DNA of 64,000 nt, taken from NCBI RefSeq assembly GCF_018918185.1, contig NZ_JAHLPZ010000007.1, forward strand, positions 62,001-126,000, written 5' to 3'. A program made the translations under genes and the position numbers. Numbering within the stretch: position 1 is the stretch's first letter; the number at the start of each line of letters is the position of its first letter. The notes below the pieces were generated by a model. It was given only the letters and a program-made list of their open reading frames with translations, had not been told where the DNA came from and did no database searches. Shown one piece after another: positions 1 to 7,052 of this stretch. The DNA comes from Eubacterium sp. MSJ-21. GTDB taxonomy: Bacteria > Bacillota > Clostridia > Lachnospirales > Lachnospiraceae.

Positions 1-1
1 T

Positions 2-148
2 AGCCATGCTCAGTTACAGAAACCGAGCAAATCAAAAAAAGGAAGCATTTTGATTTTACAATTATATAAGATGTTTGGATGGAGCGGTGTAGATAGATTC
101 TATATGATATTTGACCGTGTAATGTCGTGGATTAGAAAAAGTAATTAG
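2..148 (+). CDS. C-terminal end of a CDS running in from the left (unknown)
   Basis: The frame is open from base 2 to a TAG at 146-148 and gives 48 residues ending WIRKSN. The tail is basic and hydrophobic, with FYMIFDRVMSW near the end. It stops 18 bases before the next start, so it probably shares that operon. I cannot name the family from so little sequence. Its position before polysaccharide genes suggests a glycosyltransferase or another envelope-polymer enzyme, which is inference only. Confidence 0.5.
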   Translation, partial: SHAQLQKPSKSKKGSILILQLYKMFGWSGVDRFYMIFDRVMSWIRKSN

Positions 149-166
149 CCCTGAGAATAGGAGGGG

Positions 167-874
167 ATGCAGATGTATTATATAAGGTTAGATGATGCTT
201 GTGAAAAGAGAGATGTTGCAAAATGGAATCGGATAGAAGCGTTATTGGACAAGTATAGTGTTAAACCTATTGTTGGAATTATTCCAAATTGCAAGGATAC
301 AGATATGGACAAGTATCCTGTTGATAACGAATTTTGGAGTAGGGCAGTTCTGTGGCAGGAAAAGGGATGGCATATTGCATTGCATGGATTTGAACATCTT
401 TTTTGCTCTAATGATGGCGGATTGAATCCTGTAAACACTTATTCAGAATTTGCTGGAGTGCAGCTTGAACAGCAACGAAAAAAGATAAGGGGAGGGGTAA
501 GAATACTAGAAAAACACGGTATTGTACCTAAAATTTTTTTTGCACCTGCCCATACTTATGATGCCAATACATTATTGGCTTTGAAAGAAGAAAGCAATAT
601 TAGAATTGTATCTGACACGATTGCCTATGACAGCTACCGTTTTGGAGAGTTTACTTTTATTCCGCAGCAATCAGGCAGAGTAAGAAAGCTGCCTTTTAGA
701 ACGGTTACATTTTGTTATCATCCTAATTTAATGAGTGAACAGGATTATGTTGTTTTGGAGAATTTCCTAAGACAGAATAACAGCAAATTTGTAAATGGAT
801 TAGTTGGGGAAAGTAAACGGAAATTTAGTTTATTTGACAGAGTGTTGAAATATCTTTATTTTGTACGACGATAA
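167..874 (+). CDS. Polysaccharide deacetylase-like protein (DUF2334 type)
   Basis: This 235-residue protein has the layout of a divergent NodB-fold deacetylase. An acidic YYIRLDDA motif (residues 4-11) sits where the metal-binding Asp pair is expected. HGFEH follows at 73-77 and FFAPAHTYD at about 124-132, matching the His and Pro/Ala motifs of DUF2334 proteins. There is no signal peptide. ATG 167 follows a GGAGGGG ribosome site, and a second in-frame ATG at 173 is possible. It is followed within 25 bases by a FemAB-like gene, so both may modify the same cell-surface polymer. The substrate is unknown. The gene is AT-rich compared with ugd at 2.8 kb, which hints at separate ancestry. Confidence 0.65.
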   Translation: MQMYYIRLDDACEKRDVAKWNRIEALLDKYSVKPIVGIIPNCKDTDMDKYPVDNEFWSRAVLWQEKGWHIALHGFEHLFCSNDGGLNPVNTYSEFAGVQLEQQRKKIRGGVRILEKHGIVPKIFFAPAHTYDANTLLALKEESNIRIVSDTIAYDSYRFGEFTFIPQQSGRVRKLPFRTVTFCYHPNLMSEQDYVVLENFLRQNNSKFVNGLVGESKRKFSLFDRVLKYLYFVRR

Positions 875-895
875 TGGAAGGTGAGATATAGGAAA

Positions 896-1666
896 ATGAT
901 AGAAACAATTTCTAAAAAAGCAATGATTTCGATTAATAATGTTTGGTTTATAGGAGCTGATTATGACACTCATTCTGCAAGAGGACAAATTCAATTCTTA
1001 CATGGAGTAAAAGAGGATTCTAATATAATTGGGAAGCCCGTAAGGGAGAGTGAACAAAAAACGCTAATAACAGATTTGCTTGAAGAAGAATCAAGATTGT
1101 GGCAAGGAATAAGCAAAACCTATCGGAATGAAATACGAAGGTGTGAAAAAGAGGAACGAAAAAATACATTTTTACTAAGTGACGAAATCCTTGCAAATCC
1201 TAACTTAATTGACACTTTTGAAAAAACATATAACGAGATGTTTGCAGCAAAAGGAATGAAAGATAAGTTTAATAGAAAATTATTCATTGCCTATGCGAGA
1301 AATAATGCACTGGTTACCAGTGTGGCATATAGGAGCGACAATGAACCAGTTGTGTTCCATTCATATATTGTGGATGATAAAAATGCACGTTTTTGGTATT
1401 CTTGCTCAAATTTTAGAGAGGATAAAGGGTTTGCTGAGGAAATCGGTCGATTAAACAAATACTTACACTGGAAGGACTTTCTGGAAATGAAAAAAAGAGG
1501 AGTTGAGAGTTATGACTGGGGTGGTATTGGACTTTCAGAACAAACAAAGGGTATTGCAGAATTTAAGCGTAAATTTGGTGGAACTGAGTTAGTATATCGG
1601 AATTGCATATATGCAAAGAATCGAATTATCCGCTGGATTCTTGGATACTATCTTAATAAAAAATAG
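896..1666 (+). CDS. FemAB-like / GNAT-fold aminoacyl or acyl transferase
   Basis: The protein has 256 residues if read from ATG 896; a GTG at 881 in the same frame would add five. I prefer 896 because a GGAAGGTGA stretch at 877-885 lies about 10 bases upstream. The C-terminal half carries YDWGGIG followed by GIAEFKRKFGG, the signature end of the peptidoglycan-bridge FemX/FemAB and related lipid-linked transferase superfamily. A middle section of the form VTSVAYRSDNEPVVFHSYIV matches the second GNAT-like fold. Family members add amino acids or acyl groups to cell-wall or capsule precursors in the cytoplasm. It sits directly after the deacetylase-like gene. The exact acceptor cannot be told from sequence. 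Confidence 0.6.
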   Translation: MIETISKKAMISINNVWFIGADYDTHSARGQIQFLHGVKEDSNIIGKPVRESEQKTLITDLLEEESRLWQGISKTYRNEIRRCEKEERKNTFLLSDEILANPNLIDTFEKTYNEMFAAKGMKDKFNRKLFIAYARNNALVTSVAYRSDNEPVVFHSYIVDDKNARFWYSCSNFREDKGFAEEIGRLNKYLHWKDFLEMKKRGVESYDWGGIGLSEQTKGIAEFKRKFGGTELVYRNCIYAKNRIIRWILGYYLNKK

Positions 1667-1709
1667 CAGAAGGTGAAACAGCAGATGTGTAGACAGAGGA
1701 GTAAGGATT

Positions 1710-2795
1710 ATGCAATATTTAGAAATCAAAAACAAGACAATTTTAATAACAGGCGCAGCCGGCTTCATCGGTGCAAATTTGGTTTTGGAACTGTTAAAAA
1801 CACAGTCTCCAGTCAATATTATCGGAATTGATAATTTGAATGATTATTATGATGTATCCATTAAAGAGTGGAGATTAAAAGAGATCGAGAGAGTAGCGGC
1901 TGAAAAATCGGAATCTATTTGGACATTTATTAAAGGTTCCATTGCAGACAAGCAGATTATCACGGATATTTTTAATAACTACCAGCCACAGATTGTGGTA
2001 AATCTCGCAGCCCAGGCAGGTGTGCGTTATTCCATTACAAATCCGGATGTATATATCGAAAGTAATCTAATCGGCTTCTACAATATTCTTGAGGCCTGCC
2101 GTCATTCCTATGATGATGGAGCGAAGGGCGTGGAGCATCTGGTTTATGCGTCTTCGTCTTCTGTGTATGGTACCAATAAGAAGGTTCCGTATTCTACAGA
2201 TGACAAGGTAGACAATCCGGTGTCCTTATATGCTGCCACCAAGAAGTCCAATGAGCTGATGGCGCATGCGTACAGCAAGCTTTACAATATTCCTTCCACT
2301 GGACTTCGTTTCTTTACGGTGTATGGTCCTGCGGGCAGACCGGATATGGCGTACTTTGGATTCACCAATAAGCTGCTGAAGGGCGAGACAATCCAGATTT
2401 TCAATTATGGCAATTGTAAGCGTGATTTTACCTATGTGGACGACATTGTCGAGGGTGTGAAGCGTGTGATGCAGGCTCCGCCTGAGAAGAAGAACGGGGA
2501 GGATGGACTTCCGATTCCACCATATGCGGTTTACAACATTGGTAACAGCCATCCGGAAAATCTGCTGGAGTTCGTTGATATTCTTCAACAGGAGTTAATC
2601 CGTGCGGGTGTGCTTCCAGAAGATTATGATTTTGAGGCACATAAGAAGCTGGTGCCGATGCAGCCGGGAGATGTGCCGGTGACATATGCGGATACAAGTG
2701 CACTGGAACGTGATTTTGGATTTAAGCCGAGTACAAGCTTAAGGGATGGTCTGCGGAAGTTTGCAGAATGGTATAAGGAATTTTATAAGATCTAA
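1710..2795 (+). CDS. UDP-glucuronate 4-epimerase (NAD-dependent SDR)
   Basis: The 361-residue extended short-chain dehydrogenase/reductase interconverts UDP-glucuronate and UDP-galacturonate. The Rossmann motif GAAGFIG is at residues 15-21. The YAATK pair (Tyr174, Lys178) is the catalytic YxxxK. Phrases such as NDYYD, ASSSSVYG, RFFTVYGPAGRPDMA and RDFTYVDDIV are typical of the glucuronate epimerase (CapI/LpsL) branch rather than of GalE. The UDP-glucose 6-dehydrogenase gene starts 23 bases downstream and would supply its substrate, so together they make UDP-galacturonate for a surface polymer. The family is clear; substrate identity rests on branch motifs and on this neighbour. Confidence 0.85.
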   Translation: MQYLEIKNKTILITGAAGFIGANLVLELLKTQSPVNIIGIDNLNDYYDVSIKEWRLKEIERVAAEKSESIWTFIKGSIADKQIITDIFNNYQPQIVVNLAAQAGVRYSITNPDVYIESNLIGFYNILEACRHSYDDGAKGVEHLVYASSSSVYGTNKKVPYSTDDKVDNPVSLYAATKKSNELMAHAYSKLYNIPSTGLRFFTVYGPAGRPDMAYFGFTNKLLKGETIQIFNYGNCKRDFTYVDDIVEGVKRVMQAPPEKKNGEDGLPIPPYAVYNIGNSHPENLLEFVDILQQELIRAGVLPEDYDFEAHKKLVPMQPGDVPVTYADTSALERDFGFKPSTSLRDGLRKFAEWYKEFYKI

Positions 2796-2818
2796 CATAT
2801 GAGGGAGAGTGACACATT

Positions 2819-4051
2819 ATGAAGATCGCAGTAGCGGGGACAGGATATGTAGGGTTATCAATTGCCACGTTGTTATCGCAGCATCATGAGGTGATGGCAG
2901 TTGATATTATCCCGGAGAAAGTAGAAAAGATAAATAACCGGATCAGTCCGATTCAGGATGAGTATATTGAGAAATATTTGTCTGAGAAGGAGTTGAATCT
3001 GACGGCAACGTTGGATGCGCAAGCCGCTTATACGAATGCGGATTTTGTTGTGATTGCAGCGCCGACGAATTATGACAGCCAGAAGAATTTCTTCGATACG
3101 TCTGCGGTGGAAGCGGTCGTTGAATTGGTGATGAAGTATAATCCGTCTGCAATTATGGTTATCAAGTCTACGATTCCGGTGGGGTATACGAAGTCGATAC
3201 GGGAGAAATTTCACTGTGATAACATCATTTTCAGTCCGGAATTCCTGCGGGAGTCGAAAGCATTGTATGATAACCTGTATCCAAGCCGGATTATCGTCGG
3301 AACCGATATGGATGATGAGAGATTGGTTGCGGCGGCGAATACATTTGCGGAGCTTCTGCAGGAAGGGGCAATCAAGGAGCAGATTGACACGCTGATCATG
3401 GGGTATACGGAAGCGGAGGCGGTGAAGCTTTTCGCGAATACATATCTGGCGCTTCGGGTGTCGTATTTCAATGAGCTGGACACTTATGCAGAGATGAAGG
3501 GGCTGGATACGCAACAGATCATCAATGGAGTGTGTCTGGATCCGAGAATTGGTACACATTATAATAACCCAAGTTTTGGGTATGGCGGGTATTGTCTGCC
3601 GAAGGATACGAAACAGCTTCTGGCGAATTATGCGGATGTGCCGGAGAACCTGATTGAGGCGATTGTGGAGTCGAACCGGACGAGGAAGGATTTCATTGCG
3701 GATCGGGTGCTGGAGATCGCGGGGGCGTATGGTGCGAGTGCGGAGTATGATGCGTCGAAAGAGAAGCCGGTTGTCGTGGGTGTCTATCGGTTGACGATGA
3801 AGAGCAATTCGGATAATTTCCGGCAGAGTTCGATTCAGGGCGTGATGAAGCGGATCAAGGCGAAGGGGGCAACGGTGATCGTGTATGAGCCGACTTTGGA
3901 GGACGGCAGTACATTCTTCGGGAGCCGGGTTGTGAATGATCTTGATGAGTTCAAGGCGATGGCGCAGGCGATCATTGCGAACCGGTATGATGCGTGTCTG
4001 GATGATGTCGTGGATAAGGTGTATACGAGAGATATTTTCAGGAGAGATTAG
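2819..4051 (+). CDS. ugd: UDP-glucose 6-dehydrogenase
   Basis: The 410-residue enzyme oxidises UDP-glucose to UDP-glucuronate with two NAD+. The N-terminal NAD site GTGYVGLS is at residues 7-14. The catalytic cysteine is Cys259 in [14 protein letters not shown], and SPEFLRES (about 139-146) forms part of the sugar site. Length matches the shorter bacterial Ugd type. It is coupled to the upstream epimerase gene (23-base gap, GGGAGAG ribosome site) and is followed by an intrinsic terminator, so it ends the operon. Codon third positions are much richer in G and C than in the deacetylase and FemAB-like genes upstream. Confidence 0.93.
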   Translation: MKIAVAGTGYVGLSIATLLSQHHEVMAVDIIPEKVEKINNRISPIQDEYIEKYLSEKELNLTATLDAQAAYTNADFVVIAAPTNYDSQKNFFDTSAVEAVVELVMKYNPSAIMVIKSTIPVGYTKSIREKFHCDNIIFSPEFLRESKALYDNLYPSRIIVGTDMDDERLVAAANTFAELLQEGAIKEQIDTLIMGYTEAEAVKLFANTYLALRVSYFNELDTYAEMKGLDTQQIINGVCLDPRIGTHYNNPSFGYGGYCLPKDTKQLLANYADVPENLIEAIVESNRTRKDFIADRVLEIAGAYGASAEYDASKEKPVVVGVYRLTMKSNSDNFRQSSIQGVMKRIKAKGATVIVYEPTLEDGSTFFGSRVVNDLDEFKAMAQAIIANRYDACLDDVVDKVYTRDIFRRD

Positions 4052-4061
4052 GGATTTTAGA

Positions 4062-4096
4062 CCGTCGGAAGCCGGAGGGCTTTCGACGGTTTTTTC
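4062..4096 (+). terminator. Intrinsic terminator after ugd
   Basis: CCGTCGGAAGCC and GGCTTTCGACGG pair around a short loop with one G-U pair, and TTTTTT follows. It ends the polysaccharide operon. Confidence 0.85.
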
Positions 4097-4240
4097 AATT
4101 ATTGTAATAATTATAGGTATTTTGCTTTTTAAAATGAATTAGGATAAATATAATATTAATTCTGCCGTAAGTACTGTTTTTGAGCTAGCTTAGCCTTAAG
4201 TTCTGCACTTTCTTTCCTTGCAGCATCTTCTAAGGCTCCT

Positions 4241-5350
4241 CTATTTTTGATGGATATCGGAAATGTTATTTTTTGCTAGTAAAGCTTTCAATTGTGCAAC
4301 TTCTTCCTGTGAACGCTGCAAATCTGCTTCTGTCAGCTTCTGCTTTTCCTCTGCCAGTTTCCGCTTTTGAGTTTCCTGCCTCTGGTTTTCTTCTGCCAGC
4401 TTCTGCTTTTCTTCAGCCTGTGTTGCCCGATCCTGCAGTTCCTCGATCATGTATTTCACTGTATTTCTATCTGCAATTTTTAACGCTTCTGAAAACATGA
4501 GAATCACCTCCTCAGGTTTGTTTACGTATGCACTCATTTCACGGAATATCGCTTCGCTCCATGGATAGCGTCTGAGCACGCGCTCCACATCTGCTATTGT
4601 CTCGGCGGTCAGGATGGAGAGCCAGCCTTCCAAGTTATTCATGTCGAAATTAATAGTTTCCAAAGCATCTGAATTCTTACTATCAGTATATCTGTTTTGG
4701 CAGAATACATCAAGTGCAATCAGAAAATATTCCTGCAGAAGATTCATCTTAAGGTTCGTGTCAAAGAGGGTTTTACCGTGATGAATATAGGCGCCATGCA
4801 GCATAGGATCTTTAAAATCACCCTCGGTTTTTTCGTACAGAACAATGGTGTAGACTTTCTTCATGTCAGAATATTTAAATCCTTTTTCCTCTTTCAATCG
4901 TGTGTATTCGCGGAGCAACAGGTCGGATGAGTAGCAGGAAATCCGTTCGGCGGTGAACATGTATGGAATCTTCTGGATTTCCACATTTGCAAGCGAACCA
5001 TCGCTTAACCGCACGACGATATCCATGATTAACAGGGAATCAACAGAGATGGCTGTGTTCTCTGATGGAAGAATTTGTTCTACTACAACTGATTCACCAA
5101 GAATTGCGCTGAGCAGATGTGACAGCCAGTCTGGATGTCTGTCCGGATGGAACATGCATTTGAAGAACGGATCATACGTAAGCGGCATCGTTTTCTTGCC
5201 AGTCATGTAATCATCGAAACGCTTCTTCCATGTTTCGTCGAGTAAGGCATAGTCTGCATAGAGATGTTTCTGTTTCATAGCTTCTTCAAGATCATTTACA
5301 GTCAGATAGAATGTGTTCTGTGTTTCTGTGATTACAGTTTCCTTTGTCAT
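4241..5350 (-). CDS. Rpn family / PD-(D/E)XK nuclease transposase-like protein
   Basis: The 369-residue protein starts with the conserved segment TYDPFFKCMFHPD (about 58-70) of Rpn/PDDEXK-transposase proteins, which are recombination-promoting nucleases related to transposases. The nuclease core is visible as Asp110 (IMDIVVRL) and Glu124-Ile-Gln126, a D-ExQ form of the PD-(D/E)XK site. From about residue 300 the protein is a charged coiled coil with repeated AEEKQKL-type units. The start is ATG at 5350 because AAGGAGG lies eight bases upstream; the frame is open a further 22 codons. Just past the stop another frame continues in the same coiled-coil style (see findings), so the 3' end may be frameshifted. 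It is on the strand opposite to its neighbours. No terminal inverted repeats were seen. Confidence 0.75.
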   Translation of the reverse strand: MTKETVITETQNTFYLTVNDLEEAMKQKHLYADYALLDETWKKRFDDYMTGKKTMPLTYDPFFKCMFHPDRHPDWLSHLLSAILGESVVVEQILPSENTAISVDSLLIMDIVVRLSDGSLANVEIQKIPYMFTAERISCYSSDLLLREYTRLKEEKGFKYSDMKKVYTIVLYEKTEGDFKDPMLHGAYIHHGKTLFDTNLKMNLLQEYFLIALDVFCQNRYTDSKNSDALETINFDMNNLEGWLSILTAETIADVERVLRRYPWSEAIFREMSAYVNKPEEVILMFSEALKIADRNTVKYMIEELQDRATQAEEKQKLAEENQRQETQKRKLAEEKQKLTEADLQRSQEEVAQLKALLAKNNISDIHQK

Positions 5351-5445
5351 AAGTTTTGCCTCCTTAAAATAGATGTGTACGCGAAATATCTCTAAGATAG
5401 AGCGGAGATTTTTCATGTAATATGAAAGTTGGTAATGGATAATGA
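5351..5445. other. Intergenic upstream region of the Rpn gene
   Basis: This is AT-rich sequence holding the ribosome site of the minus-strand nuclease gene and, presumably, its promoter. I saw no clear minus 35/minus 10 pair and no gene. The remainder of the gap up to 5941 holds the candidate small RNA, two hairpins and the LCP promoter listed separately. Confidence 0.4.
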
Positions 5446-5601
5446 TTGAAAATTGCGCAAAAGGGTAATAATTTGTATTCGAAGAATCAAATAGGAAATT
5501 ATAAAATCAATAGACTGTTACCGAACTACGCTATGAACGAACGCTTCTCGACAACAAAGAAACTGTACCATGAACGGAAGCGATTTGTAAAGAGACTTTT
5601 G

Positions 5602-5628
5602 AAAATGCAACAAATTGTTGCATTTTTA
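5602..5628 (+). terminator. Hairpin with T run (near-perfect palindrome)
   Basis: AAAATGCAACAA at 5602-5613 and TTGTTGCATTTT at 5615-5626 are exact complements around one base. As RNA the inner AACAAATTGTT would open into the loop. It is followed by further T and A residues. Confidence 0.5.
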
Positions 5629-5642
5629 AATATTCAAGGTAA

Positions 5643-5680
5643 AATCCCGTATGGATACTCCAATCCATACGGGATTTTTT
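5643..5680. terminator. Strong intrinsic terminator, no obvious gene upstream
   Basis: A perfect 12-base stem ATCCCGTATGGA/TCCATACGGGAT with an 8-base loop is flanked by AAAA on the left and TTTTTT on the right, so it could work in both directions. Confidence 0.75.
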
Positions 5681-5867
5681 ATGAAAAACACACAATCTGA
5701 GTTATTGCATTCGAACATCAAAAACCCAGCCCTCTCCTTAAGTGTTCAAGATTGTTTCTTTGAACGTTTTCATGGTAGCATCTTTGAAGAAAATAACAAG
5801 GGGGGTGGCATACTTGACGCGATTTTTGACGTACATTTTCATTTTAGGGGCAAAAATGTCATAAATA

Positions 5868-5896
5868 TTGTAAAAAAAAGGAGGATATATTATAAT
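5868..5896 (+). promoter_or_regulatory. Sigma-A-type promoter of the LCP gene
   Basis: TTGTAA at 5868-5873 and TATAAT at 5891-5896 are separated by 17 bases. The start codon is 46 bases beyond the minus 10 box. Confidence 0.6.
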
Positions 5897-5941
5897 AAAA
5901 AAATCTTTGAGACAAAACAAAGGAGAAAGGAATTTGGGAAA

Positions 5942-7027
5942 ATGAGTCAGGAACAAGAGACAACAAAACAGGAAGAAAAAAAGAAAAAGAAGAAAAAAGA
6001 GAAGGCAGATGGAAAAATAATTGCACTTCGGGTTTTTCTGATCATATTGATTATACTGGTGATTCTTGCAATTGTATTTGTGATTATTTTTCATTCCTTT
6101 TATTCGAAACTGAATTATGATGATGGAAAAGGTACTTATATTACAACGGAATTTGAAGATGACAGTATTGATCCGAATGCAACAGACTCAGATGCTTCGA
6201 TGATTGCGTCTGTTGAAGATGAAATAAAAAAGAATATGGAAGACGGTGGCAGTGAACTTATGTTTTCCGGTGATGTTTACAATATTCTTCTAATAGGAAA
6301 TGATTCGAGAGATAAAAACACGCTTGGCAGATCAGATAGTATGATTTTGGTGTCAATCAATAAGAGGACAGAGCAGATCATCATGACATCGATCATGCGT
6401 GATTCGTATGTGTATATACCGGGTTATGGGAACTCAAGAATTAATGCGGCTTATGCATATGGCGGACCGGATCTGCTGATGGAAACAATTGAGACAAACT
6501 TTAAAATCAAGATTGATAAATATGTAGGCGTAAACTTCTTCTCATTTGTAGATGTAATCGATGCGATTGATGGTGTACAAATCACGGTAGATGGGAATGA
6601 AGCTGCTTTGATTAATCAGGAAAATGCCGGAAATCAGCTGCCGGGTGCAGGTACATATACATTGACGGGGGCACAGGCTTTGACATATTCACGTATCCGA
6701 CATTATGGAAATTCAGATTATCAGCGTACAGAACGGCAGCGTACAGTTTTGCAGGAGATTTTCAACGAGATGGGCAGTGCAAGCCTGGGCGAGCTGAAGG
6801 ATGTGTTGAATGCAGTACTGCCAGAGGTGACAACCGATATTAAAGAGAGTGAGATGCTTTCACTTATGGTTGACTTTGTCAGAAAGTATAAGGATTTTGA
6901 GATTGTACAATGCCGGGTGCCGGATGATGGAACGATTACAGATCTGGTAATCAATGGCGCAATGGTGCTTGGTATTGATCTGCCCGCAAATATTGATTAT
7001 ATGAAGAAAAATATTTACGGGGAATAA
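5942..7027 (+). CDS. LytR-CpsA-Psr (LCP) family glycopolymer ligase
   Basis: The 361-residue membrane-anchored enzyme transfers glycopolymers such as wall teichoic acid or capsule from lipid carriers to peptidoglycan. A lysine-rich cytoplasmic N-terminus is followed by one membrane helix at about residues 27-51. The LCP domain begins with NILLIGNDSRD and continues with GRSDSMILVSIN, TSIMRDSYVYIPGYG and RIRHYGNSDYQRTERQR, which contain the conserved Asp and Arg residues that bind the pyrophosphate. The frame is open back to 5651, but ATG 5942 follows AGGAGAAAGG and fits a standard N-terminus. It probably attaches the local surface polymer. A secreted protein gene follows 25 bases later. Confidence 0.88.
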   Translation: MSQEQETTKQEEKKKKKKKEKADGKIIALRVFLIILIILVILAIVFVIIFHSFYSKLNYDDGKGTYITTEFEDDSIDPNATDSDASMIASVEDEIKKNMEDGGSELMFSGDVYNILLIGNDSRDKNTLGRSDSMILVSINKRTEQIIMTSIMRDSYVYIPGYGNSRINAAYAYGGPDLLMETIETNFKIKIDKYVGVNFFSFVDVIDAIDGVQITVDGNEAALINQENAGNQLPGAGTYTLTGAQALTYSRIRHYGNSDYQRTERQRTVLQEIFNEMGSASLGELKDVLNAVLPEVTTDIKESEMLSLMVDFVRKYKDFEIVQCRVPDDGTITDLVINGAMVLGIDLPANIDYMKKNIYGE

Positions 7028-7052
7028 TTTTACACACGGGGAGGAACATGTT

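Larger units (their letters stand above)
5446..5680 (+). ncRNA. Candidate small RNA with two intrinsic terminators
   Basis: TTGAAA at 5446-5451 and TAATTT at 5469-5474, 17 bases apart, form a weak sigma-A-like promoter. Downstream lie two hairpins followed by T runs: AAAATGCAACAA/TTGTTGCATTTT at 5602-5626 and ATCCCGTATGGA/TCCATACGGGAT at 5643-5675. No convincing protein is encoded on the plus strand before them, so the terminators would end a non-coding transcript of about 150-200 bases. An arm pair CGCTTC/GAAGCG lies inside. The promoter is imperfect and there is no evidence of expression. Confidence 0.3.

Noticed and set aside
2873-3559. 228-codon minus-strand frame opposite ugd
   Set aside because: It is an antisense shadow; the plus frame encodes a complete Ugd with catalytic cysteine.
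5651-5941. N-terminal extension of the LCP gene
   Set aside because: It covers a terminator hairpin and the likely promoter; ATG 5942 gives a normal LCP start.
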